From positions 107,336 through 171,335 of the forward strand of contig NZ_JAKRFD010000011.1 of assembly GCF_022348185.1 (NCBI RefSeq): a stretch of 64,000 bases of DNA. Reading direction: 5' to 3'. This stretch comes from Epibacterium sp. Ofav1-8 (GTDB taxonomy: Bacteria > Pseudomonadota > Alphaproteobacteria > Rhodobacterales > Rhodobacteraceae). Numbering within the stretch: position 1 is the stretch's first letter; each line of letters begins with the position of its first letter. The translations under genes were made by a program, and so were the position numbers. A model generated the notes under the pieces. It had not been told where the DNA came from. It did no database searches and was given only the letters and a program-made list of their open reading frames with translations. Positions 51,162 through 60,822 of the stretch are shown piece by piece.

Positions 51162-51815
51162 ATGACGTTAGAGAAGAAGAAAAGCCAAGCCGATCAAACC
51201 ACCGAGCGTCTGCGGGAGCTTGTGCTAAGTAATGATTATGTACCCGGTCAAGCGCTGCGGCAGACAGAGCTAGCCGAGCTTCTGGGGGTTAGTCGCACAC
51301 CAGTTCGTGAAGCGCTGAAAGAACTGGCCACTGAAGGTTTGGTGGAAATCTCGCCAACAGGACGCACTGTTGTAGCTAGCATCGACCCGGCGATGATCAA
51401 AGAGTACTATGAAGTCCGCTGTCAGCTTGAGATCTGGATGCTGAAGCTGGCGATACCGGTGCTTACTGCAGAACAACTGGATCAAGCGTTTGAAATAAAT
51501 GAAAAGATGGCGAATTGTAATGAGGCGGAATGGAGTCAACTTAACTTTGAGTTTCATCGTGCCCTCAGCAGTCCTGCAAACAAGCCACATACTCTTTTGT
51601 TGATCGAAGAGTTGAACGCTAGCTACACCGAGCGGCTTCTTTCCTTGACGAAATCGCTGCGGGATCATGACAGGTCACTACGCGACCACCGCGACATTAT
51701 TGAGGCTTGTCACAAGGGTGATGTGCAGGGTGCTTGCGACCGGATGGAAAGCCACATCCTACTGAACTCGCATGCGCTGATTGAACGCCTGGTGGCGGTA
51801 CAGGCGAACACGTAG
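51162..51815 (+). CDS. GntR-family regulator (FadR/FCD subfamily)
   Basis: 217 residues. The N-terminal winged helix has RQTELAELLGVSRTPVREAL (GntR signature), followed by the all-helical FCD ligand domain with EVRCQLEIWMLKLA and His residues (FEFHRALSS, DHRDIIEACHKGD) that usually hold a metal for carboxylate effectors. It is upstream of the amino-acid transporter operon, whose promoter has TTGTATACAA, the typical operator form for this subfamily. It likely represses that operon. Confidence 0.92.
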   Translation: MTLEKKKSQADQTTERLRELVLSNDYVPGQALRQTELAELLGVSRTPVREALKELATEGLVEISPTGRTVVASIDPAMIKEYYEVRCQLEIWMLKLAIPVLTAEQLDQAFEINEKMANCNEAEWSQLNFEFHRALSSPANKPHTLLLIEELNASYTERLLSLTKSLRDHDRSLRDHRDIIEACHKGDVQGACDRMESHILLNSHALIERLVAVQANT

Positions 51816-51937
51816 CGTGAGCCGCCTATTTGCAGACAGCCAGCAGTCCGGATGAGACCGTCCGATCTCGTAAAAAACGTTAATATTCAGATTGTTGAGG
51901 GATCCTTCCCCATGTCTCCGACTGATCGTCAAAATTA

Positions 51938-51947
51938 TTGTATACAA
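51938..51947. promoter_or_regulatory. GntR/FCD-type operator TTGTATACAA before the transporter operon
   Basis: A perfect 10-bp palindrome, 49 bp before the binding-protein start. FCD-type GntR regulators are known to bind sites of the form TNGTNNNACNA, which this fits. Confidence 0.65.
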
Positions 51948-51995
51948 AACTAGATTTTGCGACTACTTATTGGACGCACAATGAGGGAGATTGGC

Positions 51996-53009
51996 ATGAT
52001 TGCTCGTACATTTTTAGCTGCCTTTGCTTCGGCAGCAATTTTTACCAGCCCGGCGCTTGCAGACAAACTGGATGAAGTGAAGGAGCGTGGCGTTTTGAAA
52101 TGCGGTATCCATCCGGGCAAGGCTGGTTTCGCCACTCCGGACGCTAACGGCGTGTGGCAAGGCTTTGACATTGATTACTGCCGTGCGTTGGCAGCGGCTG
52201 TGCTCGGTGATCCGGACAAGGTCGAATACTCGACTATGAGCTCCAAGAACCGTCTGACGGCTCTAGTCTCGGACGAAATCGACGTTCTGTCGCGCACCAC
52301 AACCTTTACAGCGACCCGCGACATGCGCAACGGCGTCGATACCACCACCCCCTGGTTCTATGATGGCCAGGGTTTCCTGGTGAAGAAAGCCCTGGGCGTC
52401 ACCAGCACCGCAGAGCTGGATGGCGCGGTGATCTGCACCTATCCCGGCACCACCAGCGAGCGCAACGTCAACGACTATTTCGAAACCAACGGCATGAGCT
52501 ACAAGGCGTTGATTATCGAAAGCACAGCCGAAGCAAAGGCGGCCTATCTGGCGGACCGTTGCGACGTGATCACCAACGACCGCTCGGCATTGGCTGCCAA
52601 CCGCGTCGGCATGCCGAACCCGGACGACCATGTCCTGATGCCGGAAACCATCTCCAAGGAACCGCTTGGCCCCTACGTCAAGGCAGGCGAAGGCCGCTGG
52701 CGCGAAGTGGCGACCTGGACCGCAATGGCGCTGATCTCGGCAGAGGAGCTGGGTGTGACCCAGTCGAATACCGCCGAACTGGCCAAAACCGGAGGTCCCG
52801 CCATCAAGCGTCTGTTGGGGTCAGAAGGCAGCATTGGAGAAGGCTTGGGACTGGAAGCCGGTTGGGCCCGCGCCGCGATTGAAGCGGTTGGCAACTACGG
52901 CGAGCTGTTCGACCGTCACCTGGGCGACGCAACCCCGCTGGCTTTTGAACGCGGCCTGAATGCGCAATGGAGCGACGGCGGCCTACTCTACGCTTACCCG
53001 ATCCGTTGA
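51996..53009 (+). CDS. aapJ: General L-amino-acid ABC transporter binding protein (AapJ/BztA-like)
   Basis: 337 residues from an ATG after GAGGGAGA; an ATG at 51981 is an alternative. The signal peptide is MIARTFLAAFASAAIFTSPA with cleavage near ALA/DK. The mature chain starts LDEVKERGVLKCGIHPGKAG and continues QGFDIDYCRALAAAVLGDPD, characteristic of AapJ/BztA. It binds acidic and amide amino acids in the periplasm. The next three genes complete the transporter. Confidence 0.9.
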   Translation: MIARTFLAAFASAAIFTSPALADKLDEVKERGVLKCGIHPGKAGFATPDANGVWQGFDIDYCRALAAAVLGDPDKVEYSTMSSKNRLTALVSDEIDVLSRTTTFTATRDMRNGVDTTTPWFYDGQGFLVKKALGVTSTAELDGAVICTYPGTTSERNVNDYFETNGMSYKALIIESTAEAKAAYLADRCDVITNDRSALAANRVGMPNPDDHVLMPETISKEPLGPYVKAGEGRWREVATWTAMALISAEELGVTQSNTAELAKTGGPAIKRLLGSEGSIGEGLGLEAGWARAAIEAVGNYGELFDRHLGDATPLAFERGLNAQWSDGGLLYAYPIR

Positions 53010-53067
53010 TCCTGCTGGCGAAGCGGCAGTTGCCGCTTCGCCGTTTCTCAGCCGAAGGGCCCATAAG

Positions 53068-54207
53068 ATGCAAAAGCTCTGGAACAACAGACAATTGCGC
53101 AACCTCCTGCTTCAGGGCATGGCGCTTGCCGGTCTGCTGGCGATACTTGGAACCGCCGGTTTCAACGCGGCGCGTAACCTGCAAAGCTCTGGCGTGACCA
53201 GCGGTTTTGGCTTCCTTACCGAACGCGCCGGGTATGACATCAGTTTTTCGCTGATCGACTACTCCCCCAAAAGCGCAAGCCATGCCTATGCCTGGTGGGT
53301 CGGCACATTGAACACCGTGTTCTTTGCGGTTGTGACCATCGTGACTGCCACTCTGATGGGGCTCGCGCTGGCAATGGCGCGGCTGTCCCCGAACTGGCTA
53401 TTATCAACAACCGCGCGCGTGGTGCTGGAGTACCTGCGTAACGTGCCGGTCCTGGTGCATATCTTCGTCTGGTACGGGCTCTTTTTGGCGCTGCCTGCCG
53501 CGCGTCAGGCCATACCGTTGTTTGATATGGGGTTTGTCTCGAACCGGGGAATCTTCCTGCCGACGTTTGACTGGCAATATAATTCAGCGGCATTGTTTCT
53601 GTTCCTAATCTGCTGTGTCGGCGGCGTCGCCGCAGTTTGGCTGCGCCTGCGTCACCTGTCCCGGCCTCTGCGTGCGTTGGCAGCGCTGACGGCGGTGGCG
53701 GCAATCACTGTGTTCGCGACACTGATTTCCGGCGTGCCTGCCCAGATCGACTATCCCGTGAAAAAAGGGTTTGGGTTTGATGGCGGTATGACGCTGTCGC
53801 CCGAGATTATGACGATGTGGGCCGCGGTGACCGTCTATTTCTCGACCCATTGCGCCGAGGTGATCCGCGGGGCGGTCATGGGCGTCCACAAGGGACAGGC
53901 AGAGGCCGCTCAGGCGCTCGGCGCCTCTCGCAAGCTGGTGATGCTCGAGGTGGTGATCCCGCAGGCGTTGCGTGCCATCGTGCCGCCGATGACCTCAAAC
54001 TATATCAATATTCTCAAGGCGGCGTCCTTGGGGACCGCGATTGGCTTCCTCGATGTCATGGGCACCACCGGCGGCAGTACGTTGAATATCACCGGCCAAG
54101 CGATCGAATGTATCGCCATTGTGATGCTCACCTACATGGTCCTAAACTTGGCTTTGTCCTGGGTTATGGGGCGCGTCAACAAAGCTGTGCAAATCAAGGA
54201 AAGATGA
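53068..54207 (+). CDS. aapQ: Amino-acid ABC transporter permease (AapQ/BztB-like)
   Basis: 379 residues from MQKLWNNRQLRNLLLQGMAL. It has the large periplasmic/hydrophobic insert in the middle that marks AapQ/BztB, and the HisMQ-type block GAVMGVHKGQAEAAQALGAS near the C-terminus. It is 58 bp after aapJ and 3 bp before aapM. Confidence 0.9.
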   Translation: MQKLWNNRQLRNLLLQGMALAGLLAILGTAGFNAARNLQSSGVTSGFGFLTERAGYDISFSLIDYSPKSASHAYAWWVGTLNTVFFAVVTIVTATLMGLALAMARLSPNWLLSTTARVVLEYLRNVPVLVHIFVWYGLFLALPAARQAIPLFDMGFVSNRGIFLPTFDWQYNSAALFLFLICCVGGVAAVWLRLRHLSRPLRALAALTAVAAITVFATLISGVPAQIDYPVKKGFGFDGGMTLSPEIMTMWAAVTVYFSTHCAEVIRGAVMGVHKGQAEAAQALGASRKLVMLEVVIPQALRAIVPPMTSNYINILKAASLGTAIGFLDVMGTTGGSTLNITGQAIECIAIVMLTYMVLNLALSWVMGRVNKAVQIKER

Positions 54208-54210
54208 GCG

Positions 54211-55317
54211 ATGTCCACGGATAACCTCTTCGGCGCGCCTGTTACTGCGCGCAGCCAGCCCAAGGCCCCGCTCTCGCTGAAGCGAGCGGTTAAATGGGCG
54301 CAACGCAACCTGTTTCAGACTATCCCAAGCACCCTGGTCACGATCCTGATCACCGCAATCCTGCTCTGGCAGGTGCCCGCGGCGCTGGACTGGATGCTGT
54401 TTTCGGCGGTCTTTACCGGCGAAGGCCGGGCAGATTGCGTCCCGCACGCGGCCTGCTGGATTCCGATCGTCGATTTCTACAACGTCTTTGTCTATGGCCC
54501 CTACCCCGCCCCGGAGCACTGGCGGGTGAATGCCGCCTTCCTTCTGGGCGTTCTGGCCTTTCCGCTCCTGTTCTCGCGCCGCATGCCGCGCAAATTCATT
54601 CTGGCCTATATCGCCCTCCTGCCGGTGGCGTTGTGGCTCCTACTCAAGGGCGGCGGCATTCTCGAAGCAATGCCCTCAACCGTCTTTGGCGGTCTGATGC
54701 TGACCTTCTTCCTGGGCGCGATTGCAATGTGCCTGTCCCTGCCGGTGTCGATCCTGCTGGCCTTGGGGCGGCAGTCGAAATTGCGGGTGATCCGCTGGAT
54801 CTGCGTCGGCTATATCGAATTTGTGCGCGCAGTCCCGCTTCTTACCTTCCTGTTCATGGCCTCGCTGATGTTGCAGATCTTCCTGCCCGGCGGCATGGAG
54901 ATCGACCGTCTGCTGCGGGTTCTGGCGGTGATGATCTTTGTTTCGGCAGCCTATAAGGCCGAAATCCTGCGGGGTGCGATCCAGGCGCTGCCAGGCGGTC
55001 AAGTCGAAGCCTCCTATGCGATGGGCTGCGGCTATTGGAAAACCGTGATCTACATCGTCATGCCGCAGGCCCTGCGCAATTCGGTGCCGGCACTGATCAA
55101 CAACTTCATTGGCCTGTTCAAGGAAACCACGCTGGTGATGATCGTCGGTCTGCTGGAACTGGTCGGCACCATGCGGGCGGTTTTCCAGGACGCAGAATGG
55201 ATCGGCCTGCATGTCGAAGGCCTGCTGATGGTCTCGCTGTTCTTCTTCATCATCTGTTTCTCGATCGCTCAATACGGCGCCCATCTCGAGCGCGGCATCG
55301 AAGCCTCCCGTCGTTGA
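54211..55317 (+). CDS. aapM: Amino-acid ABC transporter permease (AapM/BztC-like)
   Basis: 368 residues; eight or so hydrophobic segments and the HisMQ loop YKAEILRGAIQALPGGQVEA, then ASYAMGCGYWKTVIYIVMPQ. The N-terminal extracytoplasmic part contains CVPHAACWIPIVDFYNVF, as in AapM proteins. It works with AapQ in the membrane. Confidence 0.9.
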   Translation: MSTDNLFGAPVTARSQPKAPLSLKRAVKWAQRNLFQTIPSTLVTILITAILLWQVPAALDWMLFSAVFTGEGRADCVPHAACWIPIVDFYNVFVYGPYPAPEHWRVNAAFLLGVLAFPLLFSRRMPRKFILAYIALLPVALWLLLKGGGILEAMPSTVFGGLMLTFFLGAIAMCLSLPVSILLALGRQSKLRVIRWICVGYIEFVRAVPLLTFLFMASLMLQIFLPGGMEIDRLLRVLAVMIFVSAAYKAEILRGAIQALPGGQVEASYAMGCGYWKTVIYIVMPQALRNSVPALINNFIGLFKETTLVMIVGLLELVGTMRAVFQDAEWIGLHVEGLLMVSLFFFIICFSIAQYGAHLERGIEASRR

Positions 55318-55338
55318 CCCCTTGCAAGGAAATCCCAA

Positions 55339-56085
55339 ATGACCACGCAATCCCCGATCATTTCTTTGAAAGACGTCAACAAATGGTATGGCGACTACCA
55401 TGCGCTGCGCGATGTCTCGCTTGATGTCATACCGGGTCAGAAACTTGTGATCTGCGGCCCTTCGGGCTCCGGCAAGTCAACGCTGATCCGCTGCATCAAC
55501 AACCTGGAACAGCATAACGGCGGACAGATCCTCGTGGATGGTGTCGAACTGGCCGAAGACCTGAAAGACATCGAGGCCATTCGCCAGACCGTCGGCATGG
55601 TGTTCCAGTCGTTCAACCTGTTCCCGCATATGACGGTGCTGGACAATTGCACCTTTGGCCTGCGCCGGGTGCTCGGGGTCGGTCGTGCAGAAGCCGAGAA
55701 CAAGGCCCTGCACCTGCTGTCGCGGGTTCAGATCTCCGAACAGGCCCGGAAATTCCCCGGCCAGCTGTCCGGCGGCCAGCAACAGCGCGTGGCCATTGCC
55801 CGCGCGTTGACAATGGACCCAAAGGTCATGCTGTTTGACGAACCCACCTCGGCGCTGGACCCCGAGATGATCTCAGAAGTGCTGGAGGTGATGATCGAAC
55901 TGGCGCGTGATGGCATGACCATGATCTGCGTCACCCATGAGATGGGGTTCGCCCGCGAGGTTGCTGATCAGGTCGTCTTCATGGAGGAAGGCAGCGTCAT
56001 CGAGGCAAATGATCCGAACAGCTTCTTTGAACACCCGGCGACGGAGCGCGCCAAGCGTTTCCTGAACCAGATCTTGCAACACTAA
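55339..56085 (+). CDS. aapP: Amino-acid ABC transporter ATP-binding protein (AapP/BztD-like)
   Basis: 248 residues: Walker [11 protein letters not shown]-loop [16 protein letters not shown], signature [15 protein letters not shown], Walker [16 protein letters not shown] and H-loop [14 protein letters not shown]. The size and sequence are those of polar-amino-acid ATPases. It lies 21 bp after aapM. Confidence 0.95.
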   Translation: MTTQSPIISLKDVNKWYGDYHALRDVSLDVIPGQKLVICGPSGSGKSTLIRCINNLEQHNGGQILVDGVELAEDLKDIEAIRQTVGMVFQSFNLFPHMTVLDNCTFGLRRVLGVGRAEAENKALHLLSRVQISEQARKFPGQLSGGQQQRVAIARALTMDPKVMLFDEPTSALDPEMISEVLEVMIELARDGMTMICVTHEMGFAREVADQVVFMEEGSVIEANDPNSFFEHPATERAKRFLNQILQH

Positions 56086-56297
56086 GCGGGGATTGGTTGC
56101 AGGCGCGCCTGCGCTGCCTCGCTCCGCAAAAATCACGTCGCTCTGAACAACAAAACCAACCCTCGCCCGCAGGAGCACATCTCTTGCGGGGTGCCTCTCC
56201 CTTCGCAGGCAGGCAGAAAGACTGGCCAAGCACCGGTCCTTGAATGCCGACTGCCCTGGCGAAGGACCGCAATGACAGCTGAAACTGGAGCAATCTG

Positions 56298-57215
56298 ATG
56301 TACGCACTCGCCATTCATGGTGGGGCCGGTGTGCCGCCCAAGGACAAAATGACCGCAGAAGAACAAGCCGCCCTGCTGGCGGCTCTGGCCAGGTGCCTTG
56401 AGGTCGGCGAAACCATTCTTCGCGACGGCGGGACGGCTCTGGACGCCGCGACACGGGCCGTTTGCGAATTAGAAGATGAACCGCTGTTCAACGCGGGCCG
56501 CGGTGCGGTATTCAACGCCAACGGCGAACACGAAATGGATGCCGCGGTGATGCAGGGTCAGGACCGTCGCGCCGGTGCCGTCGCCGGCATCTTTGGTCCG
56601 CGCAATCCCGTACAGGTCGCCCGCGCCGTTTTGGAGCAGACCGATCAGGTCTTTCTGATCGGGCCAAATGCGCTCGACGTGGCGCGATCTGCGGGCGTAC
56701 CCTTTGAAGGTAAGGATTACTTTTTCACCCAGAAACGCTGGGACATGCTGCAAGAGACTATGAAACTGCGCAAAGTCGGGCAGGAAAGCGATGATCCCGC
56801 GCGACGTCACGGAACAGTGGGCGCTGTTGCGCTGGATCTGTACGGCAACCTTTCCGCTGCGACCTCGACCGGAGGCATGACCGCCAAAGCTCCGGGCCGC
56901 GTTGGCGATACGCCCTGCATTGGTGCAGGCACCTTCGCTGATAATGAAACCTGCGCGGTATCGGCAACCGGATACGGTGAAATATTCTTGCAGCGCACCG
57001 CGGCCTATGAAATCGCCGCGCGCATGAAATACGCCAAACAGGATCTCATCCCTGCGGCGACCTACGTTGTGCAGAAAGATCTGGCACCGCGCGGTGGCAG
57101 CGGCGGTGTCATCGCAGTTGACCGTTTGGGCAACATCGCGACGCCATTCAACTGTAACGGAATGTATCGTGCCACCGTGCGCGAAGGTGGAATACCGAGC
57201 GTTGCGGTGTATTGA
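56298..57215 (+). CDS. Isoaspartyl peptidase/L-asparaginase (Ntn hydrolase)
   Basis: 305 residues. N-terminal ALAIHGGAGVPPKDKMTAEE, then the self-cleavage/nucleophile Thr in RRHGTVGAVALDLYGN, and the substrate loops STGGMTAKAPGRVGDTPCIG and SATGYGEIFLQRTAAYEI. Autocleavage before the Thr gives an alpha-beta enzyme that splits beta-aspartyl dipeptides and asparagine. No signal peptide. It is downstream of aapP (212-bp gap), so asparagine or isoaspartyl peptides taken up by the transporter are likely substrates. Confidence 0.9.
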   Translation: MYALAIHGGAGVPPKDKMTAEEQAALLAALARCLEVGETILRDGGTALDAATRAVCELEDEPLFNAGRGAVFNANGEHEMDAAVMQGQDRRAGAVAGIFGPRNPVQVARAVLEQTDQVFLIGPNALDVARSAGVPFEGKDYFFTQKRWDMLQETMKLRKVGQESDDPARRHGTVGAVALDLYGNLSAATSTGGMTAKAPGRVGDTPCIGAGTFADNETCAVSATGYGEIFLQRTAAYEIAARMKYAKQDLIPAATYVVQKDLAPRGGSGGVIAVDRLGNIATPFNCNGMYRATVREGGIPSVAVY

Positions 57216-57485
57216 ACTCAAACTATACGAGTCGCCTTGCCCCCATGATCCCGGCCCAAAAAATTATCTGATGATGCTACTAATTTGGTCGTCGTGCCCA
57301 TCCTTGTCTAGACTGGCATCCTCTCCGTCCCAATGTGCTGATCATTCTAGGCGAAGATCTTTTTGAAGACTATTAACGTTTCTCTGACCAGCGCTTAGCA
57401 GATCTCTTAATTAGTCAGGCCAGCGGGACGCTGTTCTCCATGGTGGAATGAGTTCTGTTACCAGTCAACCGGATTCAGTGGCCTG
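57216..57485. other. AT-richer intergenic gap
   Basis: 270 bp between convergent genes. No ORF, repeat or strong hairpin is seen. Base composition falls here and stays lower through the next two genes. Confidence 0.5.
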
Positions 57486-58172
57486 TTAGGTGTTTTTACC
57501 AACCCAACAGCGATACCACAGCGTTCGAAATACTACTTGGGGATTAAAAATTTCGGATTGAGCAAAAAGCTCATATGTCCTTTCTTCCGATATCAACGGT
57601 AAATTCTTTATTGAACTCAGCTCCAAAGAGACTATCTCGTCTGGAATACCAAGGGCATCAGAAGTCGCCTCAAAATACGAAACCAATCTCTCGAGCTCTC
57701 GAGCCTCTTCGAGGCACGCGTCAGCGTGAATCAAAACGCCGCTTTTTGCCAAGTGTTTTTTGATCGATCTCAAGTATTCTAGCTTTTCGCAATCATCCGG
57801 CAGGTGGTGCATGACAAAAAGAGACGTTATGATGTCAAAAGTTTCTCCATGAGGCAAAATGTCCATTGTTCCATTGATGAGCTTTATATTGGAATCGGAT
57901 CCGGTAACAGCGCGTGCTAAATTTAAGTTTTCAGCCGATGGGTCGATAGCAGTGACCTGTCCCAAAGCGCCACTTCTTTTTATCACTTCAATTTCTCTGC
58001 CACCGCCAGCTCCGATGATCAAAATACTCGGCGTGTCGTTGTTGGAGCCATGGATTAGTGTTGGGATGATTGTGTAAATATTATCCAAACCGGGTATGGC
58101 TCTCTTCAATTGCCTATAACTTTCTAACCTTCCCAAGGCTCGACCTTTCACATTACGCCCAGTGCCAGACAA
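57486..58172 (-). CDS. Class I SAM-dependent methyltransferase
   Basis: 228 residues. The SAM motif I is SILIIGAGGGREIEVIKRSG, the acidic residue is in VTAIDPSAENLN, and motif IV is FDIITSLFVMHHLPDD, giving a Rossmann-fold methyltransferase of the Methyltransf_12/25 kind. The acceptor cannot be predicted. The gene is clearly AT-richer than its neighbours, with codons such as AAT, ATA and TTT frequent, suggesting recent transfer. Confidence 0.85.
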   Translation of the reverse strand: MSGTGRNVKGRALGRLESYRQLKRAIPGLDNIYTIIPTLIHGSNNDTPSILIIGAGGGREIEVIKRSGALGQVTAIDPSAENLNLARAVTGSDSNIKLINGTMDILPHGETFDIITSLFVMHHLPDDCEKLEYLRSIKKHLAKSGVLIHADACLEEARELERLVSYFEATSDALGIPDEIVSLELSSIKNLPLISEERTYELFAQSEIFNPQVVFRTLWYRCWVGKNT

Positions 58173-58318
58173 AGCATCTCTCCTTGTTAGGTATCATTTT
58201 TTAGCTGATTTGGCTTTGACATAGGAGGCACTTTAAATTCTTTGTAGTACATTCTACGCAAAGCAAGGAGTTTAATGATCTGTTCGACATAAGATAAGGT
58301 AACGCTGCTGCTCCAACG

Positions 58319-58753
58319 CTAATTGTGCCAAGTGAGGCGATCACCCGTCATGCACGCTGCAAGAGCGTCTTTTGGAAGCTGCCCCGTGCCTTCAAAAAAG
58401 GAAAAATAGTCTAAATGGCTGATGACTTCCGATATTTTAGACCCATTGAAGCGTACAAAAAAATGATCAACAGCAACAAACTCATCACCTCCATCAATTG
58501 GCATTATGTGCATCTTCACTCTTGACGCAAGCCAATTTTCCTCCTCTATGCTCATATCAGTTTCAGCCCTGAAGCTTCGAACGAGGCTCCTGAAATTAGC
58601 AACAAACTCAATTATCTCTCGTGGCTCTAATGACTCCCGTGTCATTGCTCCACGAATTGTAGCGCCCTTGCAAAAAAGCGTCTCAAAACTTTCAAATTCA
58701 CCCGAACCCCACACAGAATTCAACCAATAAGTTAAAATTTCCGACTTATTCAT
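58319..58753 (-). CDS. SnoaL-like (NTF2-fold) protein
   Basis: 144 residues from MNKSEILTYWLNSVWGSGEF. The SnoaL/ester-cyclase pattern is EPREIIEFVANFRSLVRSFR, and VDHFFVRFNGSKISEVISHL. The frame is open for a further 92 codons upstream, to 59029, with a hydrophobic start (STLFMMFLWMWFAARVM), but that part does not resemble the family. It is 146 bp from the methyltransferase and also AT-rich. Function unknown. Confidence 0.7.
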   Translation of the reverse strand: MNKSEILTYWLNSVWGSGEFESFETLFCKGATIRGAMTRESLEPREIIEFVANFRSLVRSFRAETDMSIEEENWLASRVKMHIMPIDGGDEFVAVDHFFVRFNGSKISEVISHLDYFSFFEGTGQLPKDALAACMTGDRLTWHN

Positions 58754-59068
58754 GGTCTTCCTATCACGATTGGACTTAGGTAGCGTCTGACGCCATTCAA
58801 GCGACGCTTTATCTGGCGTGATGTTCGACAGAAACCAGCTGCTGTACAAGAATATTCTGCCTGGACGGTGCCTGCGATCCGGTGAGCTGATGAAGCAGGG
58901 CGGACGAGACCCTAATGCCACTATTTGTGGCTCGGCTGCGAGTTTTTCATCGCGGCAGCAAGGCGCCCCATGAGACATGACTCTCGCAGCAAACCACATC
59001 CAGAGAAACATCATAAACAACGTGCTCACAACGGCGAAAATCAGCGAGTTACTTGGAGAGTGCGGGTT
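58754..59068. other. Gap between the SnoaL-like and sigma-factor genes
   Basis: Just over 300 bp. Right after the sigma-factor stop an ATGA-overlapping start gives only MKPALSK. Then an open frame from 59029 begins STLFMMFLWMWFAARVMSHG. This could be the decayed gene of a membrane anti-sigma factor, but nothing firm identifies it. Confidence 0.35.
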
Positions 59069-59587
59069 TCATTCGTCTACCTTAGACGAACTTCCCGTTT
59101 GAGGGTCGATTTGATGGACAAGTTGCGACCGTGCACGGCTGATCCGGCTCATCACAGTGCCTACTGGCACATTCAAAAGTTCGGCCGCGTCTTTGTACGA
59201 ATGCCCCTCGACCGTCACGAGGAGCAGCGTTGTAGACAAATGCGACGGGAGTGACATGATAGCCGCGTACACATCTGACGCCATTGCGTGGTTTTCGCCC
59301 GTCGTGCGGGTCATCAACTCCGTTGCATCCTCGGCTGCAATATTTCCCTGACCGGTGCGCACCTTCCTTTTGCGGATTTCTGATATCCAGGCGTTATGCA
59401 AGATACGGAACAACCAGCCGGCGAGTGGTTGTTCGTTGTTCCGTTGATCTGCATAGGACAGCGCTCGAAGGCAGGCATCCTGAACGAGCTCATCGGCATC
59501 AGCATGATTTCTCGTCAACGACAGCGCATATCTCCGAAGCCTCGGCAACAAACTAATCAGCTCTGCTTTGAGAGTGTCGATGCTCAT
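59069..59587 (-). CDS. ECF-family RNA polymerase sigma factor
   Basis: 172 residues from MSIDTLKAELISLLPRLRRY. Region 2 is YALSLTRNHADADELVQDAC to WLFRILHNAWISEIRKR; region 4 is LSTTLLLVTVEGHSYKDAAE to LNVPVGTVMSRISRARSQL. It recruits RNA polymerase to a specific promoter set. ECF factors normally sit with an anti-sigma gene; here only a 7-codon start and an unrecognised membrane-like frame follow. The targets are unknown. Confidence 0.92.
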   Translation of the reverse strand: MSIDTLKAELISLLPRLRRYALSLTRNHADADELVQDACLRALSYADQRNNEQPLAGWLFRILHNAWISEIRKRKVRTGQGNIAAEDATELMTRTTGENHAMASDVYAAIMSLPSHLSTTLLLVTVEGHSYKDAAELLNVPVGTVMSRISRARSQLVHQIDPQTGSSSKVDE

Positions 59588-59703
59588 GATTTTGACCTCA
59601 AAGGGCTGCGTTGCCATTACTGCAACGGTGGGACTATGAGTCAGCCACGCTGGCTAATTGCGTGTACTGACTCTGAGTTGATTTGCGCGCTGTGAATCGA
59701 TTG

Positions 59704-60645
59704 TTAGACAGAGTCGAGTGCCGCGCAGATTTCCCTTATGTGGCGGTGATCGGTACCGCAGCAGCCGCCTACCACATTCAAATTCGGCAGTAGTTCAGCC
59801 ACGCGGCGATATAGTTGACCCAACTCTTGAGGGTTCCCATCGTCCAGTTCTTCCGCCCTATCTAGCTCAGCATGTGACAAACGGGACGCATTCGCGCGCA
59901 AACCTCCGACACGTTTCAACCAGTCGCTACCGTCTGAAATCACATCGAGGAAGTGATCGGGGTGGGCGCAATTAATCATATAATACGCCGCCGCCCCGCT
60001 GGTGGCCCGGTCTACCGCATTGACGGCCTGGGCCAACCCTTCGCCTGATGGCAGGCGACCATCGGTTTCGACGGTGAAGGACACGACCGAGGGAATATTC
60101 ACCGCCTGAGCTGCCTTAACGATGCCGATACCCTCGGATATGGAGGTGATGGTCATGCCCGACACCATATCAGCGCCAAGTTCGCTAAACCATTGAACCT
60201 GTTCAGAGTAATATACCTGCGCCTCCTCTATCGACAGTTCTGATTCTGGGGCGTAGCCGTCTCCATGGGGGCCAACCAATCCATTGATCACAAACGGGCT
60301 TTGTGGTGTTTCGTACTGTTCTCGTAGCTTGATGAAACTTGCGATGGCTTCGCGGTGGATTTCCTTCAGCTCGGCCGCCGAAAGACCCAGTTCGCCCCCC
60401 CATTTTGTGCTTGCGCGCCACGTTGGCGTATCCATGATAAAACCACGGCCGGTTTCGACAGCAATGTTGGCCATCTGGTCGAAGTAGCGCGTAACGGCCT
60501 CGATCCCGGCCTCGGTCTCTAGCGCCTTAAAGGCGGCGAACAAGGGAAGGTCTATTCCTTCCTTAAACACCAGAACGGTTTCCAGCCCTCCATCGGTCAT
60601 CATTTTTTGGCCACGCAGCTGCGGCAACGCGTGTCTATACTTCAT
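59704..60645 (-). CDS. Homocysteine S-methyltransferase family protein
   Basis: 313 residues. Zinc-binding cysteines are in YMINCAHPDHFLD and the C-terminal GGCCGTDHRHIREI. The N-terminal strand is TDGGLETVLVFKEGIDLPLF, with DTPTWRAS after it. The family moves methyl groups from S-methylmethionine or betaine-like donors to homocysteine or other thiols. It lacks the cobalamin domains of MetH. It is divergent from the CadC/TPR regulator, 177 bp away. Confidence 0.87.
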   Translation of the reverse strand: MKYRHALPQLRGQKMMTDGGLETVLVFKEGIDLPLFAAFKALETEAGIEAVTRYFDQMANIAVETGRGFIMDTPTWRASTKWGGELGLSAAELKEIHREAIASFIKLREQYETPQSPFVINGLVGPHGDGYAPESELSIEEAQVYYSEQVQWFSELGADMVSGMTITSISEGIGIVKAAQAVNIPSVVSFTVETDGRLPSGEGLAQAVNAVDRATSGAAAYYMINCAHPDHFLDVISDGSDWLKRVGGLRANASRLSHAELDRAEELDDGNPQELGQLYRRVAELLPNLNVVGGCCGTDHRHIREICAALDSV

Positions 60646-60822
60646 TCTAAGTCCCTCTTAAGCGCCGAGCCCGAGGTGCGGGCTGTGTGTTGAGAAGGTT
60701 ATAAAGAGTGCCAGACTGTGGGTCTGAATGAATTCCTGAGAATTTCCTGAGTTTTCTGGAGCATTCACGAGGGATTTCACCTATATGTACTCCAACGCGG
60801 TCTTTGCAGGTGCTCAGGATCT

